This document shows positions 54,186-61,815 of a stretch of DNA of 64,000 bases, one piece after another. The translations under genes and the position numbers were made by a program. The notes below the pieces were generated by a model. That model was not told the DNA's origin and ran no database searches. It worked only from the letters and a program-made list of their open reading frames with translations. The first letter of the stretch is position 1. Each line of letters starts with the position of its first letter. The DNA is from Halomonas meridiana (GTDB lineage: Bacteria; Pseudomonadota; Gammaproteobacteria; Pseudomonadales; Halomonadaceae). The stretch covers positions 2,480,001-2,544,000 of the forward strand of contig NZ_CP024621.1 of assembly GCF_009846525.1 (NCBI RefSeq), read 5' to 3'.

Positions 54186-55610
54186 TTACACCTCGGTCAC
54201 TACTCTCACTTTTTTGCCTTTGCGCTTATAGAGACTTTCCAGTGCACCTTTGAGCACTATGCGCGCAGCCCGTTCACCGTGAACTAGGCGAATGGTGTGG
54301 GGCCAGCGACGCATGCGTTTGACGAAGTTGAGCAGGTCTTTTTGGTCGGCGTGGGCGGAGTAACCGCTGATGGAGGTGACGCCTGCTTTGATGTCCAAAC
54401 GCTCTCCGTCTATTTCTACCCAACCGCCTTGAGGGCCGTACTGCTGTATGGCGCGGCCTGGGGTGCCTGCGCCTTGGTAGCCTACGAACAGTACTTGGTG
54501 GCGCTCATCGCCAAGCATGGCTTTTAGGTAGTTCATGATGCGCCCACCTGCACACATGCCGCTGGCGGCGATCACGACGGCGGGGCGGCCTGTGTTGGCT
54601 AAATACGCTACCGTTTGCTCGTGGGCTTCGTGGCTTTCTACGGTGTAGAGGTTATCGAAGTTGAGCGGGTGTCGGCCGCTGCGTAGGCGGCGCTGGGCTT
54701 CGTTGTCCCAATAGGGTTTTAGCTGGCGGTATACCTGGGTAAAGCGGGCGGCGAGCGGTGAATCGACAATGATTTCTAGCGCTTGCCATTGGCTTTTGGG
54801 TAAGCCGCGTTTGGCATTACGCTCGGCTTCATAAATGATGCCTTCCAGCTCGTAGAGTAGCTCTTGTGTGCGGCCTATGCTGAAGGCGGGCACCATGACC
54901 GTGCCGCCGTTGGTGAGTGCTTGCTCGATGGCATGTTTTAAAGTGGCGCGGCGCTGGCGGCGGCCGGGGTGGTGTCGGTCGCCGTAGGTGCTTTCGAGTA
55001 CTAGTTGTTCGCAGCCGTAGGGGGATTTAGGTGCGGGGAGTAGCGGTGCGTAGGGGGCGCCTAAATCGCCGCTGAAGATGACGCGCTCTTTTTTGCCATC
55101 AGGGTACTGGTGGGCGACTTCTACGTAGCTGGAACCGAGAATGTGCCCTGCCCGCTTGAGCTTTACCCGTGTGGTGATGCTGCCTTCTTCGTTTTTTTCG
55201 ACCACGGTGTGCCATTTGCCATAGGGCACACTGACGATTTGGCTTTCTAGCTGCTGCTGGAAACGCTCTATGAGTTGGGCGTTGCGGGTGAAGCCGATTT
55301 TTAGCGCGTCTTCGATCACTAGGGGCAGCAGTTTGGCCGAGGGTATGGAGCAGATGATGGGCCCTTTGAACCCGGCAGCCAACAGGTAAGGCAAGCGGCC
55401 TACATGGTCGATGTGTACATGCGTGACGACCAGCGCTTTAACAGTGCTGATGTCGAATTCAATTTGTAGCTGATCGAATGCGTCTTCTGTTGCGTCTTCG
55501 CCTTGGAATAGTCCGCAGTCGATCAGCAGTGAATGTTCGCTATCGAGGGTCAGCTGGTGGCAGCTTCCAGTGACGCCTTTAGCTCCACCGTGGTGGGTGA
55601 TGTTGAGCAT
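54186..55610 (-). CDS. MBL-fold/beta-CASP metallohydrolase (RNA-processing exonuclease type)
   Basis: 474 residues. Metallo-beta-lactamase core with two-metal motif VVTHVHIDHVGRLPYLL, GHILGSSYVEVAH and IFSGDLGAPYAPLL, then a beta-CASP insert (VMVPAFSIGRTQELLYELE, VIAASGMCAGGRIMNYL) and C-terminal SGYSAHADQKDLLNF with LVHGERAA. Bacterial and archaeal relatives are CPSF-like RNases; the substrate here is unknown. It lies between kpsE and kpsT in the same direction, bounded by heptamer arrays and a dispersed repeat, so it may be a later insertion in the capsule operon. AAGGA precedes ATG 55610. Confidence 0.9.
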   Translation of the reverse strand: MLNITHHGGAKGVTGSCHQLTLDSEHSLLIDCGLFQGEDATEDAFDQLQIEFDISTVKALVVTHVHIDHVGRLPYLLAAGFKGPIICSIPSAKLLPLVIEDALKIGFTRNAQLIERFQQQLESQIVSVPYGKWHTVVEKNEEGSITTRVKLKRAGHILGSSYVEVAHQYPDGKKERVIFSGDLGAPYAPLLPAPKSPYGCEQLVLESTYGDRHHPGRRQRRATLKHAIEQALTNGGTVMVPAFSIGRTQELLYELEGIIYEAERNAKRGLPKSQWQALEIIVDSPLAARFTQVYRQLKPYWDNEAQRRLRSGRHPLNFDNLYTVESHEAHEQTVAYLANTGRPAVVIAASGMCAGGRIMNYLKAMLGDERHQVLFVGYQGAGTPGRAIQQYGPQGGWVEIDGERLDIKAGVTSISGYSAHADQKDLLNFVKRMRRWPHTIRLVHGERAARIVLKGALESLYKRKGKKVRVVTEV

Positions 55611-55683
55611 TGAATTCCTTTTCGTGCTTTTTTAACGTGCTTTCTTTGAGCGATGAGGCGTTTTGGCATGTGGTGGCGTTAAC

Positions 55684-55756
55684 GGGGCGACGGTTGCCGC
55701 CTCCGCAGGTGCCTCTTTCGCTCGTTGCTCTTGCTATTTCGTTACGCCGCGCTACG
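55684..55756 (-). repeat. Dispersed hairpin repeat, copy D (inverted)
   Basis: Read on the minus strand it begins GTAGCGCGGCGTAACGAAAT and ends in GGCGGC-AACC-GTCGCC, the same layout as copies A-C. It sits between kpsE and the MBL gene. Confidence 0.88.
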
Positions 55757-55780
55757 GGGTGATAGCCCCCTTCACCCTTC

Positions 55781-55857
55781 ACCACTCACTACTCACTACT
55801 CACTACTCACTACTCACTACTCACCATTAACAACTCACCACTCACCACTCACCACTC
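55781..55857. repeat. Heptamer array, eleven units, upstream of the MBL gene
   Basis: ACCACTC, five ACTACTC, ACCATTA, ACAACTC and three ACCACTC in strict 7-bp phase (the complement of the GAGTGGT/GAGTAGT type). It occupies the gap between kpsE and repeat copy D. Confidence 0.92.
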
Positions 55858-55867
55858 ACCAACAATC

Positions 55868-56965
55868 CTAATCGCGGTGGTCTTTAACGATCATGATGAG
55901 CATGCTAAGGATAAACGCGAGGAAGATGGTGATAATGGCGAAGACGCTGCTGTTGTAGAGTCGATTAGGTTCGGTAGGGTATTCCGGCATGAGCGGGCTT
56001 TGCAGCACGCTGACCTGTTTGAGCTGGCGAGCCGCCTCTAGTCGCGTGTTTTCAAGCACGGCAAGAGCGCTGGAGTAGGTTTCCTGGGCAAACTGCGCCT
56101 GTAACTCTAATGTTTGATACTCGGCTGATACTCGGTTGAGAGAATTACCCGTCGCCTGGGCTAAGCGGTCACGCTGTTCTGCAATTTGGTCACGCAGTGC
56201 CTCTATATTACGTTCAACTTGTCGAAGCTCAGCCGATTGTGAACTTTGAAAGCTGGCTAGGGCATTGCGCTGTGCCTGCAGGCGGGCAAGGTCGCCTTCT
56301 AGCGTGGCAACGACTTGGTTAATGCTTTCTACTGTGGCGGTGGGCGATACCAAGCCGTATTCGTTTTGGAAGGCGAGTAGCTGGGCGCGGGTTTCTTCAA
56401 AACGCTCTTCCAGGCGAATCATTTGCCGTTCCAAGAAAACCACCTGCTCATCGGCTAGACGGTGCCCCATTTCGTTCATGTGGTTTTCGCCCGCTTCTAG
56501 TAGCAGCGATGTCATGTCATGGGCGAATTCAGGTGTATAGCCTTGCACGCTGATATTCAAGACACCAGCATACTCATCTATCTCCACTTCGACTCGGCGA
56601 AGATAGTATTGGTGCAGGTCTTCGATGGGTACATTAGGATCACGCAGCTTGGCGAAGAAGTCGCCGTGTTCGCTGTAGTGTTGGCGGATGCCTAATTGCT
56701 CGTCTAGCAGACGCAGCATATCGACCGACAGTAAGTGCTCACGCAGTAGTAGAAGGTCGGCGGTATTGCCCGCACCACTTCCCATAAGTGAAGAAAGGCT
56801 AAAATCAGGCGTTGCCACCTGCGAGCTTTCGAGCACCACGGTAGCACGGGAAACATAACGCTCTTGCGCCCATACAAACCAGTAAAAGCTGACAAGGGCA
56901 ATTGCCACTAATGCAAACGCCCAATGCGGCGATTTCTTAACAAAACGAGTGAACGATATAAACAT
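55868..56965 (-). CDS. kpsE: Capsule export inner-membrane protein KpsE
   Basis: 365 residues, a polysaccharide co-polymerase/adaptor that links the KpsMT ABC transporter to the outer-membrane exporter KpsD. TM1 about 15-34 (WAFALVAIALVSFYWFVW), a periplasmic body with long coiled-coil helices (about 165-310: LERQMIRLEERFEETRAQLL, NIEALRDQIAEQRDRLAQ), a SPLMPEYPTEPNRLY proline motif, and TM2 about 335-357. It starts 3 bp after the kpsM stop. Confidence 0.93.
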   Translation of the reverse strand: MFISFTRFVKKSPHWAFALVAIALVSFYWFVWAQERYVSRATVVLESSQVATPDFSLSSLMGSGAGNTADLLLLREHLLSVDMLRLLDEQLGIRQHYSEHGDFFAKLRDPNVPIEDLHQYYLRRVEVEIDEYAGVLNISVQGYTPEFAHDMTSLLLEAGENHMNEMGHRLADEQVVFLERQMIRLEERFEETRAQLLAFQNEYGLVSPTATVESINQVVATLEGDLARLQAQRNALASFQSSQSAELRQVERNIEALRDQIAEQRDRLAQATGNSLNRVSAEYQTLELQAQFAQETYSSALAVLENTRLEAARQLKQVSVLQSPLMPEYPTEPNRLYNSSVFAIITIFLAFILSMLIMIVKDHRD

Positions 56966-56968
56966 TAA

Positions 56969-57778
56969 TTATTTAGCCTTTAACCGGTCAACAAAACGGA
57001 GGTGCATAAGCAGCCCCAGCGCATTCAGCGAAAGTGTTACCAGCCAAAAATACGTCATACTGGTGCCATGAGTAGCTTTATAATTTTCAAAAAAGCCTAA
57101 CCGTAACGTTTCCAACCCATGAGGAATAGGGTTCAGCATTAAATACTCCAGCATCCGATGAGGGAGCTGATTCAAGGGAAACAGAACTCCAGACAAGATG
57201 AGCAAGGGAAGAGACGTTATACGAATAATTTTACCCACTTCAGGCACTAGCGTCGAAGCTACAGAAACGACTAACCCCAACCCTATGCCTAGCCCCCATA
57301 ACGCCAGCCAAGCTGATATTGCACGAACAGCATTATCGGGGAATAGCTCTAAACCAAGCAGTAAGCCGCCCGCAATAAAAATCAGAAATACAAAAGTACG
57401 CAGTGTACCTTCCAAGAAATTGCGTACTACGACAGGGTCAACAGGATGCACTTGACGGTATGCAAACAAAGCGCTGTTACCTTCAATCGCCCCCATGCCC
57501 CGGAGCATGCCTTCGCGTACTAAGAAAAAGCCCATCATTCCGACAATCATCCAGGGAATGAAGGGGGCATTAGCAATCAAATTATCGCCGCTGATAAAAC
57601 TGCGAATACCGACCATTAAGGCAACAAGCGCAAAAGGTTCGAAAATCATCCAGAACCAGCCCATGCGGTCGCTCATGGTGCGGGAAATCGCTTCCCGCAT
57701 GAACATGGCATACCACACGCTGCGGGTGACTTGCCAAGGGGTGCGCGCCCCTTTCGGGGCGCTGTGTGAGTTATTCAT
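56969..57778 (-). CDS. kpsM: Capsule ABC transporter permease KpsM
   Basis: 269 residues, ABC-2 type permease with six hydrophobic segments. RTPWQVTRSVWYAMFMREAI near the N terminus and SLPLLILSGVLFPLNQLPHR with MLNPIPHGLETLRLGFF near the C terminus are typical. It exports the lipid-linked polysaccharide with KpsT. The downstream kpsE is tightly linked; the kpsD gene upstream is separated by repeat copy E. Confidence 0.93.
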   Translation of the reverse strand: MNNSHSAPKGARTPWQVTRSVWYAMFMREAISRTMSDRMGWFWMIFEPFALVALMVGIRSFISGDNLIANAPFIPWMIVGMMGFFLVREGMLRGMGAIEGNSALFAYRQVHPVDPVVVRNFLEGTLRTFVFLIFIAGGLLLGLELFPDNAVRAISAWLALWGLGIGLGLVVSVASTLVPEVGKIIRITSLPLLILSGVLFPLNQLPHRMLEYLMLNPIPHGLETLRLGFFENYKATHGTSMTYFWLVTLSLNALGLLMHLRFVDRLKAK

Positions 57779-57837
57779 GATGCCGTTTCTTTTGAGGTCG
57801 AGAACTTACATGAAGGGTCTATAACAGTACGTGGCCA

Positions 57838-57923
57838 GGGCGGCTGGCGCCGCCTAGGGCAGGTCCGCCGCTGCGGTGCCTCTTTCGCTCGTTGTTCTCG
57901 CTCTTTCGTTACGCCGCGCTACG
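57838..57923 (-). repeat. Dispersed hairpin repeat, copy E (inverted)
   Basis: Read on the minus strand it begins GTAGCGCGGCGTAACGAAAG, has a variant middle, and ends in GGCGGC-GCCA-GCCGCC. It lies between kpsD and kpsM. The hairpin arms stay complementary while the loop differs from other copies. A few decayed heptamers (CACTCACTA) follow at about 57939. Confidence 0.88.
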
Positions 57924-57962
57924 AGATACTGCTTACACCACTCACTATTTACCAACCACCCA

Positions 57963-59690
57963 TCACAGATCCACTGCAACACGAGTAGCTACAGCCACTT
58001 GGTAGAGGATTTGCGTGAGCGTGGCGGCTAGCTGCAGGTTGTGGGTGGGCGCTTCTGGCATCACGAGGATTTCATCACCTGCGCGTAGCGGGGTGTTGCG
58101 GGCGTTTTCCACCGCGCCGTTTTGGCGAACCAGCAGGATGTGGTCGTCGTCGGCACGCTGGGTGAAACCACCGGCACTTTCCACGTAGTCGATCACGCTC
58201 ATACCGGGGCGATAGACTGCTGCTTGGGGCACAAGCACTTCGCCGCTGATGAGGATGGAGTCGCTGATTTCAGGAATGGTGATCACATCGCCATCTTGTA
58301 GGCGAACATCGGCAATGCGGTCGTTGTAGGCCACTACCAATCGGCCGCTGGGCTCTAGCTCGCGGGCGCGTTGCACGAAGTTTTGGATCAGCTCAGCTTC
58401 TTGGGCGCGAATTTGCGCTTCTTCGTTGGTACTGGATTCTGCGCTTAGGTAGGTGGTTTCCAGGCGGCGCAGGCTATCTTCCATCGATTGCTGTTGCTGC
58501 TGTTTCACGCTTTCACGCTGTAGCGAAATGCTTTCCACGGCGGTCATGTTTTCCGGCACGGGAATGGCATCCAGCAGTTCGCTCAGGCGCGCATCTCGGG
58601 GTAACGCAAAGCGTGACGGGCCGTAGTAGCTGCCCTCTACTTCTACCACGATGGTTTCACTGCGCTGGTCGGCACTAAACACCACTTCATCGCCGCTACG
58701 AATGGTTTGAGTGTAGAACTCGTTCAGCGGGAAGTACTGGGCCATGGGGCCATCGGAACGGTTGCCTCGCAGCAGCACGTGGGAGACACCGCTTCTAAGG
58801 CGGGCAAGCTTTACCAGTTCCGCACCGCTGAGCTGGTTGCCAATAAGCTCGTAGCGATGTTCACGGTGAACATCGCCTACTACGGCAATGGCCGGGCCGC
58901 GCTCTTCCACTACGATGGTGTCGCCATCCTGGAACTGCGGGCGGGCAATGCTGCCGTTGATCAGGAAGTCGTAGAGATCCACCGTGGCGACGGTTTGGTC
59001 GTTGCGAATCACGCGGATTTGGCGATAGCTGCCTAGGTCTTGATCGATACCGCCGGCTTGGTCCAGGAAGTAGAGCACGGAGTCGTTGGGGGTGCCCGCG
59101 TAGCGGCCGGGGTTTTCTACGTAACCGGTGACGAACACTGCCACGGGCTGCACGCCCTGTACATTGGTGTATACCTGTACGTTTTCGGGGTACACCGAGG
59201 TAATCGCACCCCGCACGCGGCTATCGACCTGCTGGCTGTTTTGGCCTTCTACATTGAGCGGGCCTGAGCCGGGAATAAAGATGTTGCCCTGGGCATCCAC
59301 CGGCAGCACGCGGTCAAACTCGAACGCGCCCCAGGCACGCACGGTGATCTGGTCGCCGGGTTTTACTTGGTAGTCGGCGTTTAGGCCATCGCCCATCGCC
59401 CCGCGAAAGCCGCCGGTAAACAGGTTGGCACCAAAGGGCGGCAACGCATCGGGGTTTTGCTGCGGTTGGCTAACGGGGCCGTAGGTGCCGCTACGCCAGT
59501 CGGCGCGGGGGGTGTCGTTCACTTGCTCGACGGGCTGCTGGTTGGATTGGTCTTCCGGCAGGATGGTATTGGGCAGGCTAATGCTTTGTGCCCAGGTTGC
59601 GCTGCTGGCAGCGGTGCCCAACAAAGCTAGGGATAACACCGCTACCGGGCGCGTGAGAGAAAGCCGTTTCATTACGCGTTGTACACTCAT
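57963..59690 (-). CDS. kpsD: Polysaccharide export outer-membrane/periplasmic protein KpsD
   Basis: 575 residues. An N-terminal signal peptide (MKRLSLTRPVAVLSLALLGT, cleavage likely after TWA) precedes a poly-export domain (YQVKPGDQITVRAWGAFEFD) and several SLBB modules (VFVTGYVENPGRYAGTPNDS, IAVVGDVHREHRYELIGNQL, ILISGEVLVPQAAVYRPGMS). It forms the outer-membrane exit path with KpsE. ATG 59690 is chosen because it overlaps the lipoprotein stop (TAATG) and places the signal peptide at the start; the open frame to 59810 would add 40 unlikely residues. Confidence 0.93.
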   Translation of the reverse strand: MSVQRVMKRLSLTRPVAVLSLALLGTAASSATWAQSISLPNTILPEDQSNQQPVEQVNDTPRADWRSGTYGPVSQPQQNPDALPPFGANLFTGGFRGAMGDGLNADYQVKPGDQITVRAWGAFEFDRVLPVDAQGNIFIPGSGPLNVEGQNSQQVDSRVRGAITSVYPENVQVYTNVQGVQPVAVFVTGYVENPGRYAGTPNDSVLYFLDQAGGIDQDLGSYRQIRVIRNDQTVATVDLYDFLINGSIARPQFQDGDTIVVEERGPAIAVVGDVHREHRYELIGNQLSGAELVKLARLRSGVSHVLLRGNRSDGPMAQYFPLNEFYTQTIRSGDEVVFSADQRSETIVVEVEGSYYGPSRFALPRDARLSELLDAIPVPENMTAVESISLQRESVKQQQQQSMEDSLRRLETTYLSAESSTNEEAQIRAQEAELIQNFVQRARELEPSGRLVVAYNDRIADVRLQDGDVITIPEISDSILISGEVLVPQAAVYRPGMSVIDYVESAGGFTQRADDDHILLVRQNGAVENARNTPLRAGDEILVMPEAPTHNLQLAATLTQILYQVAVATRVAVDL

Positions 59691-60148
59691 TAGTAGCGCC
59701 CTTGAGAGGTCCCTTGAGACATGGAGGATGGCGCTGTCAACGACATCGCCCCTTGCTGGCTTTCTGGCAGCAGCATGCGCTGGTTTACCCACCCGTTGGG
59801 GGTAGCGCACGTCAGCGCCGTACGGGCCGCTCCGCTGCCCTGCTCGATGACCCGCAGCTTACGGCATTCTCTACCGCTGGCGGCCAAATAGGGCGCATCT
59901 GCCACGATCTCGACGTTATCGCCCCAGGGGCTTTGCACCAGGTTGAGTACGGCACCGGCAGGCGCTTGGGCAAGAAAGCCGTTGAGGTTTTCGTCTTGCA
60001 GCGGCTTGGCGGAGTCGTTGCCTAGCACGTACTGCACCTGCTGCTGGTTGCCGCTAGGATAGGTGGCGCAGCCGCTAACCACGGCAACGCTCAAGGCGGC
60101 CAGCAGCATGCGAGCTGGCCGCGCTATAAAAAATGGGGAGTTTGACAT
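59690..60148 (-). CDS. Small capsule-locus lipoprotein (DVU3141-like)
   Basis: 152 residues. The signal peptide ends in a lipobox VVSGC, giving a lipidated Cys about residue 27. The mature part has LNLVQSPWGDNVEIVADAPY, AASGRECRKLRV and TCATPNGWVNQRMLLPE, a short domain that I associate with surface-polysaccharide loci; its biochemical role is unknown. It is the first gene after the ops element and overlaps kpsD by 1 bp. ATG 60148 has only a weak GGAA ribosome site, which fits the idea of RfaH-assisted translation. Confidence 0.8.
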   Translation of the reverse strand: MSNSPFFIARPARMLLAALSVAVVSGCATYPSGNQQQVQYVLGNDSAKPLQDENLNGFLAQAPAGAVLNLVQSPWGDNVEIVADAPYLAASGRECRKLRVIEQGSGAARTALTCATPNGWVNQRMLLPESQQGAMSLTAPSSMSQGTSQGRY

Positions 60149-60168
60149 GGTGATTTCCAATAAAAAGG

Positions 60169-60180
60169 CACGCTACCGCC
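60169..60180 (-). promoter_or_regulatory. ops element for RfaH recruitment
   Basis: On the minus strand GGCGGTAGCGTG, an exact match to the E. coli ops core, preceded by CCTG and followed by CCTTTTTAT as in JUMPStart-type leaders. It lies 20 nt before the ATG of the lipoprotein gene that heads the kps/rml run. No other full match was found by eye in the window. Confidence 0.88.
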
Positions 60181-60356
60181 CAGGGATTGTAACGGGCGCA
60201 TTCCCTTGCCCTACGCTGTGCGGATGAAATGTAATTAACCTGCGCTATTAAAAAGCACCCAGCATTGTAAGGGATTAACTGCTGAGGCTCTACGTTGACA
60301 AACCTTGTACATTCAATTAACTCTAATTAGTGTCACTGATTTTTGCTTACCAGCAA

Positions 60357-60383
60357 TAAAAAATCGGCCGTGCAGCCGATTCT
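60357..60383 (-). terminator. Rho-independent terminator after the ligase/polymerase gene
   Basis: On the minus strand AATCGGC-TGCACG-GCCGATT is followed by TTTTATT. It lies about 20 bp beyond the stop of the 60403 gene and separates it from the ops-led operon. Confidence 0.75.
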
Positions 60384-60402
60384 TAATCTATCGTTAAAAC
60401 AG

Positions 60403-61662
60403 TTAGTTAGTTTTATGAGATATTTGCTGTGCATAAATGCCCCAAAGCACTGCCAGCATGAAGGCATACATCATCACGCCGCTGTTGTGCTCCAAGAACA
60501 CTTGAGTCAAACCAAAGTCCATGAACGTCACGGGAAGCAGCACCCCTGCAGTGGCTACGGCTCGCGTGGCTAGGTGGTTAGCCTGCAAGTGGCGTGCAAA
60601 CAGACGCATGGGCACGAGATAAAGCGCCAGCAGCACGGCCAGCCCTACTACCCCCCGCTTGGCGAACGCATCGATGAACTCGTTATGGGCATGCCCATAC
60701 TGGGCGGCTTCGGCGCTGATAACCCCCGCCTCGCCGAAGTCGGCCATTGCTTGGGCGTAACCATTGCTCCCCCAGCCGGTCAGGGGTTTTTCTTGAATGA
60801 GCTGGGAAGCACCGCGCCACATTTCGAACCGTGAGCCTACCGAGGTCGAGCGGTTTTCGCCGGAAGCGTACAGCGCCACATCACTAAAGGCTTGATGAAC
60901 ACGCTCTTGCACACCGATTTGCGGTACGGCATACACCGTTATTCCACCCAACACGACAGCCGCTAGCGCGGCCGCCTTCAGTTTGGTCGAAAGCTGGGTA
61001 CCATAAGCCCGGTAGAGCACCAGTAGCACGATAGGAAACCCTACCCAACCGCCACGGCTACCTGAGAAAAGCGACCCCAACACACCGCCTGCCGCCCCAG
61101 CGAGTAGTAGCACTACCCAAACACCACGATAGCGCTGAATGACGGCCCATCCCAAGCCCGCCATGCACAACACGCCTAGCAGCATGCTGAGATTGCCAAA
61201 CTGGATGACATGGGTATGGCCCTGGGCGCGCCCAACGCCTTCGACGAGCTTTTGCCAGCCACCCCAAGCACCCGCACTGATGCCACCCAGCGCTATGCCA
61301 CTCCACAAATAGGCGAGCTTGGGTGGGTACCGCAGCACCCATAGCAGGGCGGGAATAGCCAGGATGAAACGGCTGGGCTTATCGAACCCTCGGCTGCCTT
61401 GGCCATCCCACCAGGCCTCCAGCATGCTGACCAACGCGTAGGCCACCAGCGCGGCGATGACCCAAAAATCGTGCTTGTTCAGCGCTGGCAGGCGACGGGT
61501 GATAAGTAGCCAGCAACCAGCCAGAAAGAGAATAACTGCACCGATGGAGTAGCCACTAGGAAGGATGAGGCAGACGGCCGTCAGAAGAAAAACCGCCATA
61601 CTTGAGAGCTGACTGGGCAGCTCGGCGGCTCTGTTCGTGGCAGCGTGGGGAGGGTACGTCAT
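60403..61662 (-). CDS. O-antigen ligase/polymerase family membrane protein
   Basis: 419 residues with about 11-12 membrane segments. Wzy_C/WaaL marks: SLFSGSRGGWVGFPIVLLVL, then a large periplasmic loop with RFEMWRGASQLIQEKPLTGW, GSNGYAQAMADFG and GHAHNEFIDAFAKRGVVGLA. Members either ligate O-polysaccharide to lipid A core or polymerise repeat units; sequence alone cannot decide. It is followed by a terminator and preceded by a polyprenyl-phosphate transferase gene, so it may belong to a Wzy-type pathway next to the ABC-type capsule. Confidence 0.83.
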   Translation of the reverse strand: MTYPPHAATNRAAELPSQLSSMAVFLLTAVCLILPSGYSIGAVILFLAGCWLLITRRLPALNKHDFWVIAALVAYALVSMLEAWWDGQGSRGFDKPSRFILAIPALLWVLRYPPKLAYLWSGIALGGISAGAWGGWQKLVEGVGRAQGHTHVIQFGNLSMLLGVLCMAGLGWAVIQRYRGVWVVLLLAGAAGGVLGSLFSGSRGGWVGFPIVLLVLYRAYGTQLSTKLKAAALAAVVLGGITVYAVPQIGVQERVHQAFSDVALYASGENRSTSVGSRFEMWRGASQLIQEKPLTGWGSNGYAQAMADFGEAGVISAEAAQYGHAHNEFIDAFAKRGVVGLAVLLALYLVPMRLFARHLQANHLATRAVATAGVLLPVTFMDFGLTQVFLEHNSGVMMYAFMLAVLWGIYAQQISHKTN

Positions 61663-61815
61663 TGAAATACGGGTCCTGGCAACGAAGAAGCACGTTAGTC
61701 AGGCAAGCGCCTGAAAAGTGCCATACTATCACACCCACTATCCCTCCCCACTCACGTGCTGATTCGCTACCACGAACGCGGATTCGTTTCATTTTCAACG
61801 ACGTTGCAACTCCGT

